Positions 36,992 to 45,938 of a DNA stretch of 64,000 bases are shown piece after piece. The DNA is taken from contig NZ_LGYZ01000049.1 in the NCBI RefSeq assembly GCF_001310275.1, positions 123,154 through 187,153 on the forward strand. The letters run 5' to 3'. The translations under genes were made by a program, and so were the position numbers. The notes under the pieces are model-generated. The model made no database searches, was not told the DNA's origin, and saw only the letters and a program-made list of their open reading frames with translations. The stretch's first letter is position 1. Each line of letters opens with the position of its first letter. The DNA is from Nocardia arizonensis. GTDB lineage: Bacteria > Actinomycetota > Actinomycetes > Mycobacteriales > Mycobacteriaceae.

Positions 36992-37957
36992 ATGGAACCC
37001 ACCACTCCTGACGAGGCCACGGTCCGCGCGGTGGTGGAGCGCGCCGACCGTGCCCCTTCCCTGCACAACAGCCAACCGTGGCGCTGGCGTTGGGACGGCC
37101 GCCGTCTCGCCTTGTCGGTCGACGCCGGACGGTTGCTGCCCGATACCGATGCCTTCAACCGTCAGGGCATCATCGGCTGCGGCGCGGTCCTGGACCACGC
37201 GATGACGGCTTGGGCCGGACGCGGCTGGGACATCCGGGTCGAGCGATTCCCGCAGCCGAGTGACCGCACCCATTTGGCGACACTGGAATTCCGCGGCCGC
37301 CGCGAACCACCGGCCGCCGAGGTCCAACTCGCGGCCGCCATCGAGGACCGCTACTCCGATCGCGCGCCGTACGCCCCGGCCGAGCAGTGGCCCGAGCTGA
37401 CACCGCTGCTCATCGAACTGTGCCGACGCCGCGACATCCGCCTCGTGCCCATCGACGACCGCACCCGCACGGAACTCGCACGGGTCTCCTCGAGCGCCTC
37501 GGCGCTGCGCCGCCGCGACCCCGGCTATCAAGCCGAACTCAACTGGTGGCTCGGCGGCGCGGGCCCCGACGCGGGCGTCCCCGCCTCGGCCCTGCCGCCG
37601 CGCACCGACACCGCGCCGGTTTCGCTGAATCGCGAATTCCTCCCCGGCACCGCCGATCTCGGCAGCGAGTCGGAGGACCACAGCCATATCGTCGCCCTCG
37701 CGAGCCACGACGACGCCATCGAGTCACTGCTGGCCTGCGGCGAGGCGCTGTCGGCGATCCTGCTGGAATGCACCGCCGCGGGCCTGTCGAGCTGCGTCAT
37801 GAGTCATCTCACCGAACTGCCCGCGGGCCGCGCGCGGGTGATAGACGCCATCGGCGACCCCCACCCGCAGATCTTCGTCCGCGTCGGCGTCGCCACCGCG
37901 CCGCGACCGCCGCGCACACCGCGCCGCCCGGTCACAGATGTGCTGATCGCGGGCTGA
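36992..37957 (+). CDS. Acg family FMN-binding/nitroreductase-like protein
   Basis: A 321-residue protein of the Acg (Rv2032-like) group, which has a duplicated nitroreductase fold and binds FMN with a lid that hinders catalysis. It shows RAPSLHNSQPWRWRWDG at the N-terminus and the second-half LNREFLPGTADLG and LACGEALSAILLECTAAG. In mycobacteria such proteins belong to the hypoxia (DosR) regulon, but no convincing DosR box was found upstream. ATG 36992 is well supported by GAGGAGG. Confidence 0.87.
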   Translation: MEPTTPDEATVRAVVERADRAPSLHNSQPWRWRWDGRRLALSVDAGRLLPDTDAFNRQGIIGCGAVLDHAMTAWAGRGWDIRVERFPQPSDRTHLATLEFRGRREPPAAEVQLAAAIEDRYSDRAPYAPAEQWPELTPLLIELCRRRDIRLVPIDDRTRTELARVSSSASALRRRDPGYQAELNWWLGGAGPDAGVPASALPPRTDTAPVSLNREFLPGTADLGSESEDHSHIVALASHDDAIESLLACGEALSAILLECTAAGLSSCVMSHLTELPAGRARVIDAIGDPHPQIFVRVGVATAPRPPRTPRRPVTDVLIAG

Positions 37958-38244
37958 CGGCTCGCCGCCTGCCGTCGAACCCCTTGCGCGGCAACGACGG
38001 CCACCGATGGCCGTACGCGCGCCGCGCGCACGCCTGGCAGTCCGGCGGCGACGAAAGCACGGCATGACGGGTCATCCGACCGCGACACACGCCACGATCG
38101 GCCACCGCCGACGCGGGCACAAAGACCCTCCACCCGGGGACCGATGCCTGCGGTCGCCCGATCAGCTCCCGGCCTAGGTTCGAATGGAAGAAACATCCCG
38201 GACCCGAAGGACCTCGGCATGACCAGCGACCCCAGGTGACCACC

Positions 38245-38475
38245 ATGACAATCTCCACCCGGCACGACCCGGACTCCGCCGCCCCGCTCGGGATTCCCGC
38301 CATCCTGCTGGCCGTGACAATGCTGATCACACCGCTGCCGATGGTCGACAAATTCTCCACCTGGTGCGCCGACTACGGCTGGCTCGTCTACGCGGCTCTT
38401 GCCCTGTTCCTGGTCGGCGCCCTACTCCTGCTGCGCTGGGGCATGGTCGTCCGCCGCGCCGATTCCGGCAGCTGA
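38245..38475 (+). CDS. Small two-segment membrane protein
   Basis: A 76-residue protein with two hydrophobic segments: LGIPAILLAVTMLITPLPM and WLVYAALALFLVGALLLLRW, joined by a short loop. The C-terminus is short and basic. ATG 38245 is preferred; a GTG at 38236 is in frame. No family is recognised. Its 3' end overlaps the converging VOC remnant. Confidence 0.55.
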   Translation: MTISTRHDPDSAAPLGIPAILLAVTMLITPLPMVDKFSTWCADYGWLVYAALALFLVGALLLLRWGMVVRRADSGS

Positions 38476-38652
38476 TCGCGCGGGTGTCGCGGCGCGCGAC
38501 TCGGCGGGCTGAAACAATTCGATCAGGTTGCCCGCGGGGTCGGCGATCAGGATCTGGCGCCCGCCGGGGCCGGGGTCGAGGGCGGTGAGAGTCGCAAGCA
38601 GATAGTGGACGCGGGTGGCGATTTCAGCGGCGGCGCCGAGGTCAGCCGACAC
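38422..38652 (-). pseudogene. Truncated glyoxalase/VOC-domain fragment
   Basis: The frame encodes 76 residues including GPGGRQILIADPAGNLIELF, the last beta-strand of a VOC (glyoxalase/dioxygenase) module with its metal-binding Glu. The N-terminal half of the module is missing, and after FQPAES the sequence is unrelated Ala-rich extension. It overlaps the membrane protein gene at 38245-38475 tail to tail. Best read as a gene relic. Confidence 0.5.
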
Positions 38653-39061
38653 GGTCGGCGCGAGTAGAGCGGTTCAGGGTCAGTCCACCGAGAACCACAC
38701 CGACGAGCCCGAGCACCACGGCGGCGAAAGCCCCGACGATCCCGTTGCCGGTGCCGGGCCCGCCGTCGGCCGTGGCCGCGAACACCACGCCGAGGACCAC
38801 GCTTATCAGGCTCGACCCCAGCGCCGCGATGGCCGAGCGCCGCCGGTTGACGATGCCCATACGTCCGGCGCGGGCCAGGGCCACGCTGCCGATTACCACG
38901 CCGATCAGCCCTACCAGCGCGGTCAGGGTCGGTCCCACTCGCCCGGGAGTGATGCCTGCGACAGCGGCGGTCTGCTGGACCGAGGCCGTCGCCGGTGCGG
39001 CGAATGCGACACCCGCGGACAGGGCGGCTGCCACGGCAGCTGGAAGGCGGCGGACGGACAT
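38642..39061 (-). CDS. DUF6223-like small membrane protein
   Basis: A 139-residue protein with a signal or first membrane segment (LPAAVAAALSAGVAFAAP), then three hydrophobic stretches (LTALVGLIGVVIGSVALAR; AIAALGSSLISVVLGVVFAA; AFAAVVLGLVGVVLGGLTL). The pattern matches small actinobacterial membrane proteins grouped as DUF6223. ATG 39061 was chosen because AAGGAG lies eight bases upstream. No function is known. Confidence 0.65.
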   Translation of the reverse strand: MSVRRLPAAVAAALSAGVAFAAPATASVQQTAAVAGITPGRVGPTLTALVGLIGVVIGSVALARAGRMGIVNRRRSAIAALGSSLISVVLGVVFAATADGGPGTGNGIVGAFAAVVLGLVGVVLGGLTLNRSTRADRVG

Positions 39062-39181
39062 GACGGGCTCCTTCGTCGAACGACTCGATGTCACTTCATG
39101 ATGTCGCCGGACCCGCCGCCGATCGTCCCGCAGCCGTGGACAATTCGCACTACCACCGCCGCCACAGGAGATCGCGTGGCA

Positions 39182-39199
39182 CTACCGCGCGCGCGGTAG
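39182..39199. promoter_or_regulatory. Perfect 18-base palindrome upstream of the two-component genes
   Basis: CTACCGCGCGCGCGGTAG reads the same on both strands. It lies 59 bases upstream of the histidine kinase start, in the divergent region with the DUF6223-like gene. It could be an operator for the response regulator. Confidence 0.45.
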
Positions 39200-39257
39200 C
39201 CGATCGATACTCCGCGCGCGGGAGTCGCTCGCGCGAACTCCCGGTTAAGGTGAAGAC

Positions 39258-40385
39258 ATGGCCAGGGCGCGGATCCGCATCGGAGACTGCGCGCTCGCCG
39301 TCGCGGCCGCAGCGGTGCTGCTGGTCACCGCGTTGTCCGGGCAGCACTCCCAGCACTCCCCCACGGGTCTCGGCGCACTCGGTTACGCGCTGTTGATACT
39401 CGGCGGTCTCGCACTGGTCGCGGCCCGCGAGGCACCGGTCGCCGTGCTGGCCGTGACCGGATCGTGCGTATTGGGTTACCAGGCAATAGGTTTCGAGGTT
39501 CCCGCCGTCGCGTATCTGATCGCGGTCTATGCCACGGTGCGGGCAGGAAACAGGCGCGGCGCGGTGGCGGGTTCGGTGTTCATGGTGGCGACGCTGCCGT
39601 TCGCGACGCTGGTCGCGCACCACGACTGGTCCGTGGGTGATGCGTTCGCACACGCCCGGGACGCGCTCCAGTTGGCCTGGTTGATCGCGGCCGGCGCGGC
39701 CGGTGAGGCGCTGCGGCAAGCCGAACGGCGGGCAGACGAGGCCGAGCGCACGCGCGAGGAGACCGCGCGCCGCCGCGCCGACGAGGAGCGGCTGCACATC
39801 GCGCGGGAGCTGCACGATTCGCTCACCCACCAGATCTCGGTCATCACAGTGCAATCCGAGGCCGCCGTTCACGTGGCCCGCAAAAAGGGCGAAGAAGTGC
39901 CGGAGGCCCTCCTGGCGATCCGAGAGGCCGCACGTGAGGCGGCCCGTGAACTCCGAGCGACACTGGAAGCACTGCGCGAGGACGAACTCGCACCGCGCCA
40001 CGGGCTCGACCACGTTCCTGAACTGGTGAGACGGGCCCGCACAACGGGTTTGGACGCGACGCTGACGATCGAAGGACAACGCCACGACGTTCCGGCCGCG
40101 GTGGACCGCACCGTCTACCGAATCGTTCAGGAATCGCTGACCAATATCGCCCGGCACGCCGCCGGGGCGAGGGCATCGGTCCGCATCGACTACCGAACCG
40201 ACGCCCTGGTCGTACACGTCGATGACGACGGCAAGACCACCACACCCGGTACGCTGCCGGTGCACGGCGTCGGACTGCTCGGGATGCACGAACGGGTCAC
40301 CGCACTCGGCGGTCGGCTGCGCGCGGCGCCGCGCGGCGACGGCGGCTTCTCCGTCCGGGCCGAACTCCCGGTGGAGCCGACATGA
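39258..40385 (+). CDS. NarL-type sensor histidine kinase
   Basis: A 375-residue membrane kinase. Four to five hydrophobic segments fill residues about 10-150. The HisKA_3 dimerisation domain follows, with phospho-acceptor H186 in IARELHDSLTHQIS, then an HATPase domain (YRIVQESLTNIARHAAG; GVGLLGMHERVTALGG). The long membrane domain without extracellular sensor suggests a cell-envelope stress sensor. Its stop overlaps the response regulator start by four bases. Confidence 0.92.
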   Translation: MARARIRIGDCALAVAAAAVLLVTALSGQHSQHSPTGLGALGYALLILGGLALVAAREAPVAVLAVTGSCVLGYQAIGFEVPAVAYLIAVYATVRAGNRRGAVAGSVFMVATLPFATLVAHHDWSVGDAFAHARDALQLAWLIAAGAAGEALRQAERRADEAERTREETARRRADEERLHIARELHDSLTHQISVITVQSEAAVHVARKKGEEVPEALLAIREAAREAARELRATLEALREDELAPRHGLDHVPELVRRARTTGLDATLTIEGQRHDVPAAVDRTVYRIVQESLTNIARHAAGARASVRIDYRTDALVVHVDDDGKTTTPGTLPVHGVGLLGMHERVTALGGRLRAAPRGDGGFSVRAELPVEPT

Positions 40386-41038
40386 TCCGCGTTCTGCTGG
40401 TCGACGACCAACCGCTCATCCGCAGCGGATTCCGCGCTCTTCTCGACCTCGAGGACGATATCGAAGTGGTGGCCGAGGCCGCCGACGGGAGCGAAGGGGT
40501 CGCGCTCGCCGGGCAATACCTTCCCGACATCGCGCTCATCGACATACGGATGCCCGGCGTGGACGGCATCGAGGCGACCCGGCGGATCGCCGCCGACCCC
40601 GCGCTGGTCGGCGTGCACGTCGTCATCCTGACCAACTACGGCTTGGACGAATACGTCTTCCACGCGCTGCGAGCCGGCGCGGCCGGCTTCCTCGTCAAGG
40701 ACATTCGCCCAGAAGACTTCCTGCACTCGGTGCGCGTCGCCGCCCGCGGCGACGCACTGCTCGCGCCCTCGATCACCCGTCGCCTGATCAACCGGTACGT
40801 CACGCAACCGTTGTACACCGGCGCCGGACTGAAAGAACTGACCACCCGCGAACGTGAGGCGGTAACCCTCGTCGCCCGTGGCCTGTCCAACGACGAGATC
40901 GCCGACCGGATGGTCATCAGCCCATCGACCGCGAAAACCCACGTCAACCGAGCCATGACCAAACTGCACGCCCGCGATCGCGCCCAACTCGTCGTCCTGG
41001 CCTACGAATCGGGGCTGCTCGCTCCGCGCGATCGCTGA
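40382..41038 (+). CDS. NarL/LuxR-type response regulator
   Basis: A 218-residue regulator with a receiver domain (acidic pocket VDDQP, phospho-acceptor D54 in ALIDIRMPGVDG, Lys in GFLVKDIRPED) and a C-terminal LuxR helix-turn-helix (LTTREREAVTLVARGLSNDE, then IADRMVISPSTAKTHVNR). It is the partner of the overlapping kinase gene. The target genes are unknown; the palindrome at 39182-39199 suggests autoregulation. Confidence 0.93.
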   Translation: MIRVLLVDDQPLIRSGFRALLDLEDDIEVVAEAADGSEGVALAGQYLPDIALIDIRMPGVDGIEATRRIAADPALVGVHVVILTNYGLDEYVFHALRAGAAGFLVKDIRPEDFLHSVRVAARGDALLAPSITRRLINRYVTQPLYTGAGLKELTTREREAVTLVARGLSNDEIADRMVISPSTAKTHVNRAMTKLHARDRAQLVVLAYESGLLAPRDR

Positions 41039-41213
41039 CACCGCGCTCGGCCGGCTGTTCCGCGTCGGTCACGAGCCGATGATGTCGCGGGCGCGGCCGA
41101 CGATGAGCGCGGGGAGGCGGCGAAGTCGATCATTCCGTGACGTCAACGACTCGGGTTGACCGGTTGGTGAACAGCTTCGGCCATATGCGGGGATCGGGTT
41201 CGGCCCTACGAAC

Positions 41214-42125
41214 TCACTTTGACGTGGAGGCGAGCCGGTCGCACGAGGCGCGTGCGCAGCCGAGCGCGTCCAGCACCAGCTCGGCGATGGCGCGGCTGCC
41301 CGCCGGTGTCGGATGCCGTTCGGGTGTCGACCCGACGGCGGTATTGCCCGCGAACCAGCGCCGGTCGACCGGCGCGCACGATTCATGTCCCGCGGCCGCG
41401 TCGCGCACGTCGACGAACAGCGCGTGGTGCGCGAGTGCCTGTGCGCGCAACACGTCGTCGACGCCGCGGAAGAAGTTCGACACCCAGGCCGCGTCGGGCG
41501 TGGAGACGGTGGCCGCGTCGCCGCATCCGCTCGACCCGTAGATCCCGCCGTGCCCGACCACCACCACGGTGGCCTTGGGCGCCCGCGCGACGACGGCGTC
41601 GAGGTCGGCGGCGACGAGACCGTCGAGTTCGGTGAGTTTCCGGTCGATGCGCTCCTGCGCGCCACGGTCGAATCGGCATCCGGCGTCGACGGTCTGTTCG
41701 GGCGGGAAGCAGGCGGCCACCAGACCCCACCACCGCAGGTCGTTGCCGCCGATGCTGATGGTGACCAGCGTCGTGGTCGCGCGCAGCGCCTCGACCTGCG
41801 GTGCGGCCTCGCGCCGTCGGCCGTTGGCGGCGGTGGTCACCTGCGCCGAGTCGACGACGTTCGCCGAGGTCGCGCCCGAGCAGGTTACATCGATGAAGGC
41901 GCGCGGCCGCAGCGCGTTCGCGACCTGCACGGGATAGCCGTTGCCGCTGCGTCCGCAGCCGTCGAACCCGCCGCCGACGCCGCGGTCGGGCGCCGCGGCG
42001 CGCGAATCGCCGAGGGCGACATATTCGATGGCACTGTCGGTTCGCGGCGTACTGCCGACGATCAACGCCAATGCGGCGAGAACAGAACCCAATACCGGAA
42101 TCAGACGTCCGGCCATATCCGTCAT
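41214..42125 (-). CDS. Secreted SGNH-family lipase/esterase
   Basis: A 303-residue exported hydrolase. A hydrophobic leader spans residues about 5-25. Block I is YVALGDSRAAAP with nucleophile S41, block II Gly is in VTCSGATSANVV, block III is ISIGGNDLRWWG, and the C-terminal block reads ERHPTPAGSRAIAE with the His. Six or more cysteines suggest disulfides, as in secreted Streptomyces/mycobacterial SGNH lipases. ATG 42125 and ATG 42116 are both possible starts. No neighbour suggests the substrate. Confidence 0.87.
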   Translation of the reverse strand: MTDMAGRLIPVLGSVLAALALIVGSTPRTDSAIEYVALGDSRAAAPDRGVGGGFDGCGRSGNGYPVQVANALRPRAFIDVTCSGATSANVVDSAQVTTAANGRRREAAPQVEALRATTTLVTISIGGNDLRWWGLVAACFPPEQTVDAGCRFDRGAQERIDRKLTELDGLVAADLDAVVARAPKATVVVVGHGGIYGSSGCGDAATVSTPDAAWVSNFFRGVDDVLRAQALAHHALFVDVRDAAAGHESCAPVDRRWFAGNTAVGSTPERHPTPAGSRAIAELVLDALGCARASCDRLASTSK

Positions 42126-42465
42126 GGCGTGGAAAACGTGGAGGTCTCGCCGCTCCCGTGACTATCGGCTGGTCGAAGCGCCGGGCCGCCGCCTCGGAAT
42201 GCGATCGAACGGGGTCTCGAGGCGGAAGACGGTGTTGCTCATGACGCTGACAGATCTCTCATCGCGATATCGGACGCGGAACGTGCTCGCCCCGCGGCCC
42301 ACTCAGTGGACCATCGACCCCCGCTCCGATGCGACGGGTCGACTCATTGTGATCGCAATGCGCGGACCGCGCGTCACCGCCCCCGCACATTCGGCGGCGA
42401 TGGGTCGAGGCCGATCCCCGGCGGTGATCACGAACCGTGTCGGCTCGTTCTCCGAATGGGCCGCC
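42126..42465. other. Intergenic stretch, nothing recognised
   Basis: About 340 bases upstream of the SGNH gene and downstream of the TetR gene, both on the minus strand. Short open frames exist on both strands but none has a recognisable product or start context. Confidence 0.45.
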
Positions 42466-43146
42466 CTACCCGTGATCCACCTGTTCGGTCCCCGACCGCT
42501 CGGCGGCTTGCGCCGCGATGGCACTGCCCATCCAGCGGCGCAGATAGCGGCGCAGATCGTCCTCGGCGCGCGGCGGGTTGCCCGGGGAGATGAAGAACGA
42601 CTGCATGGTGCGCAGGACGAATTCCACCAGGTCGTGGCGGGAGGACTCGTCGTATCCGTACCGTTCCCAGTCGACGTCGAAGCGGTCGAGCATCGCCATG
42701 CCGAAGCTGTGCGCTTCCTTGGAGGTGATGTCCTCGGTGTGGTCGTTGGCGTAGGTCTTGGAGAGCACGATGCCCAGGTGCGGGATCTGACGCACCGCGG
42801 TGAGGGTGAATATGACCCCTTCGGTCATGGCCTCGGCCGGATCGCGAATCCCGCTGACCTGCCGCGCCAGCCGGTCCAGGAAGCCGTCGACCGAGGCGAA
42901 GGCCGCCGCCTGCATGAGCGCGTCGGCGCTCGGGAAATAGCGGTACACGGTCTGGCGGATGACGCCGAGCGATTCCGCGACATCCGCGATGCCGATCGCC
43001 GCGCCGGTGCGGCCGATGAGTTCGACCGCGGCGGCGACGATTCGAGCCGACGCCTCCTCGTCACTGCCCGGCGGGTTGCCGCCCCACCCGCGCCTACCTG
43101 CCACCGCCCGCCACCTCGACTCGAACCGTATCCGTTTGGGTGCCAC
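42466..43146 (-). CDS. TetR family transcriptional regulator
   Basis: A 226-residue regulator. The HTH region is IADVAESLGVIRQTVYRYFP, preceded by a longer-than-usual basic N-terminal arm of about 30 residues. A helical ligand domain follows (KTYANDHTEDITSKEAHSFG). The start is GTG 43146. It is divergent from the diiron-type hydrolase/membrane protein operon and probably controls it through the inverted repeat at 43246-43275. Confidence 0.87.
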   Translation of the reverse strand: MAPKRIRFESRWRAVAGRRGWGGNPPGSDEEASARIVAAAVELIGRTGAAIGIADVAESLGVIRQTVYRYFPSADALMQAAAFASVDGFLDRLARQVSGIRDPAEAMTEGVIFTLTAVRQIPHLGIVLSKTYANDHTEDITSKEAHSFGMAMLDRFDVDWERYGYDESSRHDLVEFVLRTMQSFFISPGNPPRAEDDLRRYLRRWMGSAIAAQAAERSGTEQVDHG

Positions 43147-43245
43147 AACGTCCGCGACCGGAGACCGCGCAGCTCAGGGAACCTGACGGTACCACAGGGC
43201 GCCAGACATGACGTTCTCCCAGCTCAACACGATATTCCGATTCTT

Positions 43246-43275
43246 ATCATACAAATAGAACAGGTTATGTATGAT
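43246..43275. promoter_or_regulatory. Inverted repeat in the AT-rich divergent promoter region
   Basis: ATCATAC (43246-43252) and GTATGAT (43269-43275) are exact inverse complements 16 bases apart in an unusually AT-rich block. This is the likely operator/promoter between the TetR gene and the 43337-45432 operon. Confidence 0.5.
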
Positions 43276-43336
43276 TTAGCTGCTTCGGCCCCGAGGGGTC
43301 CGGCCCGACCGTTCCCGCACGACAGAGGATGAGCCA

Positions 43337-44275
43337 GTGACCGACCTACAGGTCCGAAAGATGCGGTTCGCATTCGCCGACTACGACGTGCCGTTCCTGT
43401 GGAACGAGCAGAACCCGGCCTTCTCCTCGATGGCCAACGCCGTATCCTTCCTGGCGATCGGCTTCGAGAAGATGATCGTCAACATGATTCGCGAGGCCAT
43501 GCCGCGCATCACCGACCCGGCGGTGGCCGAGGAGGCCGACGCGTTCGTGCGTCAGGAAGGCCAGCATTCGACCGCGCACCGCCAGCACGTCAACGGCCTG
43601 ATCGAGCGGTTCCCCGGCTTGCGGGAAACCCTCAACGAGGTCATCGGGGAATTCGACCGCCTCACCGTGGAGACCTCCCTGGACTACCGACTGGCCTACA
43701 CCGCCGACCTCGAGGCGACCTTCACGCCGGTCTTCAAATTGATGCTCGACAACGAGGCGACGCTGTTCCGGCCCGGCGACGACCGGGTCGCCTCACTGTT
43801 CCTGTGGCACTTCGTCGAAGAGGTCGAACACCGCAGTTCGGCGCTGATCATCTTCGATTCGATCGTCGGCAGCGATGTCTACCGCATGCGCATGGCGCCG
43901 TCGATCTTCCGGCACGTCATGAAGGTCATCCGCATCGCGTGCGAGGGCTTCAACGAGCATGTGCCGCTGGAAGATCGCGGCGTCGACGCCCTGTCGATGT
44001 TCGCGACCTACCGTCGGATGCAGCGGCTGCGCAAGTGGCTGCCCGGCGTCACCTACGTGGACCGCGGGCCGATGCCGCGCGCCTTCGACGACCTGCCGCT
44101 GCGTGAACAACTCGTCGCGCTGGTCGGCGTCGTCCGCAGCCAACTGCCCAAACACAATCCGGAGCACGAGAACCTGCCCGAACTCGCGGGCGTGTGGTTC
44201 GACCGATACGACGCGGGCTACGACGTCACGCACTGGTACACCGCCGACACCCTCGGCACCCAGCGAGGCAACTGA
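43337..44275 (+). CDS. Predicted metal-dependent hydrolase (PF10118-type)
   Basis: A 312-residue helical protein with a ferritin-like pattern of metal ligands: Glu in LAIGFEKMIVNMI, VRQEGQHSTAHRQHV, and VEEVEHRSSALIIFD. This matches the family annotated as predicted metal-dependent hydrolases, whose members may be diiron proteins. No membrane segment is seen. The downstream membrane protein begins on the last base of its stop codon (TGATG), so the two are coupled. Control by the divergent TetR regulator is likely. The true reaction is unknown. Confidence 0.82.
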   Translation: MTDLQVRKMRFAFADYDVPFLWNEQNPAFSSMANAVSFLAIGFEKMIVNMIREAMPRITDPAVAEEADAFVRQEGQHSTAHRQHVNGLIERFPGLRETLNEVIGEFDRLTVETSLDYRLAYTADLEATFTPVFKLMLDNEATLFRPGDDRVASLFLWHFVEEVEHRSSALIIFDSIVGSDVYRMRMAPSIFRHVMKVIRIACEGFNEHVPLEDRGVDALSMFATYRRMQRLRKWLPGVTYVDRGPMPRAFDDLPLREQLVALVGVVRSQLPKHNPEHENLPELAGVWFDRYDAGYDVTHWYTADTLGTQRGN

Positions 44276-45432
44276 TGGCCGAACACTGTGCCGCGACCTT
44301 CGCGGAATTGGCCCAGCGACTGGGTTTCTCGTGCGACGAGGCGGGCGGACCGGTGGAGTTCCGCAATCCCTTCGGCCTGGAGAACTGGACGCTTCCGGTC
44401 CTCGAGTTGACCATCGTGCTCGGCGCGGTACTCGCACTGGTCTACGCGATCGACCGCTGGCGTCGCCACCGTGATCCCACCAACCTCGTGGTGTGGTTCG
44501 GAGCGACCGCCTACCTGTTCATCATCGAACCGCCGCTGTACTTCCCGGCGGCCTTCGGAATCGACGAACACGTCGACACGATGTTCGCGCACAACGTGTT
44601 CACCGTCGACTTCCTGTGGGGCCGACTGCCGATATACATCGTCGCGATCTATCCGTTCATGGCGACGATCGCCTTCGAGATCGTCCGCGTGCTCGGGGTC
44701 TTCCGGCGCTACGGCGTGCTGGTCGGCGCGGTCTGCGTAGGTTTCGTGCACCACGCCTTCTACGAGGTCTTCGATCACATCGGACCTCAATTGCGCTGGT
44801 GGGCATGGACGGTCGACAATCCGCTCAACCAACCCATGTTCGATTCGGTGCCGCTGCCGAGCGTCGTGGTGTTCGCGGCGCTGTGGCCCATGTCGTTGGC
44901 GTTGTTCGTCCAGCTGATCGTCGGTCGCCACGTGGATCGGGGACAGTCGTTCACCGGCCCGCAAATCGTGTGGCGCACCATCCTCGTCGGCGTGCTGGGT
45001 TCACTCGGCACCGGCATACTGCCCATTCCCGCAACGGTATTCGGCGCGGGCAGCACTACCGCGCGCGGCTTCCTGTACGCGGCGGAACTGGTCGCTGTCA
45101 CGGTCGTCGCGGTCGTGGCACTCGGCCGTCAGTGGCTGCGATTGCGCCGGGAGCGGCCCGCCGAGAGCTACACCAATCGGTTCGTCCAGTACTACGGCAT
45201 CGCCTATCTCGCGGTCATGGCGCTGCTGTGGGCCAGCGCGCTGCCCGACTTCCTCGCCGCGGAGAACGGGATCACCGCGAATGGCGACCCGATCGGCAAC
45301 CTCTGGTACACCATCGCCTGCTTCGTCATCGCGACCGGCTGCCTGGTCGCTACCTTCACGATTCCCCGGAGCGCGGCCGAACGGGCCGGGGGGCGGGCCG
45401 AGAACGATCTCGAGGCCAGTCCCGCGTCGTAG
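44275..45432 (+). CDS. Polytopic membrane protein, partner of the metal-dependent hydrolase
   Basis: A 385-residue integral membrane protein with about nine hydrophobic segments and few soluble regions. A conserved-looking stretch with histidines, CVGFVHHAFYEVFDHIGPQ, lies between segments. The N-terminal 30 residues contain two cysteines. ATG 44275 overlaps the upstream stop codon by one base. I do not recognise a transporter or enzyme family; co-translation with the diiron-type protein suggests a joint lipid-related or redox role (inference). Two hairpins follow the stop. Confidence 0.75.
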   Translation: MAEHCAATFAELAQRLGFSCDEAGGPVEFRNPFGLENWTLPVLELTIVLGAVLALVYAIDRWRRHRDPTNLVVWFGATAYLFIIEPPLYFPAAFGIDEHVDTMFAHNVFTVDFLWGRLPIYIVAIYPFMATIAFEIVRVLGVFRRYGVLVGAVCVGFVHHAFYEVFDHIGPQLRWWAWTVDNPLNQPMFDSVPLPSVVVFAALWPMSLALFVQLIVGRHVDRGQSFTGPQIVWRTILVGVLGSLGTGILPIPATVFGAGSTTARGFLYAAELVAVTVVAVVALGRQWLRLRRERPAESYTNRFVQYYGIAYLAVMALLWASALPDFLAAENGITANGDPIGNLWYTIACFVIATGCLVATFTIPRSAAERAGGRAENDLEASPAS

Positions 45433-45435
45433 GCG

Positions 45436-45492
45436 CCTCCGGGCCGCCCACCGGAGGGCCCTTGCCACCGCGCCGGGCGGCACCGCCCGGCG
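45436..45492 (+). terminator. Two hairpins after the membrane protein gene
   Basis: CCTCCGG (45436-45442) pairs with CCGGAGG (45451-45457), and CGCCGGGCGG (45471-45480) pairs with CCGCCCGGCG (45483-45492) over a two-base loop. Confidence 0.7.
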
Positions 45493-45631
45493 CGGTATAC
45501 ACTTCCCTCCGGGAGCGGGTCGCACCCCGCGGCTACGAATCCAGACGACCGGGTACTGAGTCAACCCCGGGACTCGGGATGAGCTGTCAATTCGTGGCGT
45601 CTCAGGGTTGGGCGCGGCTCCACGGACCGTG

Positions 45632-45729
45632 ACCCCTTCGGGGTTCCCGCCCCCGCCAATCGTCCCGGGTTCTGCGCGTTCCGCGCCCGGGAACTCGCCC
45701 CCGTCGGCTGCTCGGAGACGCCGACGGGG
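45632..45729. other. Cluster of three perfect hairpins, possible structured RNA
   Basis: ACCCC/GGGGT (45632-45644) closes a three-base loop; TCCCGGG (45663-45669) pairs with CCCGGGA (45686-45692); CCCCGTCGGC (45699-45708) pairs with GCCGACGGGG (45720-45729). Together with the upstream terminator, the whole 45436-45729 block is unusually structured for an intergenic region. Confidence 0.4.
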
Positions 45730-45938
45730 TCCGCGCAAGTCGGTGCGAAAGCATATGCGTCCCCGATCATCCGGGCCGGGCTAACGCGCGTCGCACGATG
45801 GTTCGTGTGAGACCCCACAAAGCGGCGGCGGCGCGCGTCGGCGCTCTGACAGGTCACGCGAAAAGGGCTGCACGTCCGCTGCGGAAGGGGCTACCGTGGC
45901 CGCTCAGGGGTGCCGAACCCGGTAGCAGAGGAGCCACC

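Larger units (their letters stand above)
45433..45938. other. Structured non-coding stretch
   Basis: About 500 bases between the membrane protein and the CdaR-like regulator with no supported gene. It holds a double-hairpin terminator at its left end and at least three further perfect hairpins at 45632-45729, listed separately. Confidence 0.55.

Noticed and set aside
45561..45857. Possible minus-strand protein in the structured intergenic block
   Set aside because: The product is unlike any known family, and the hairpins explain the sequence better.
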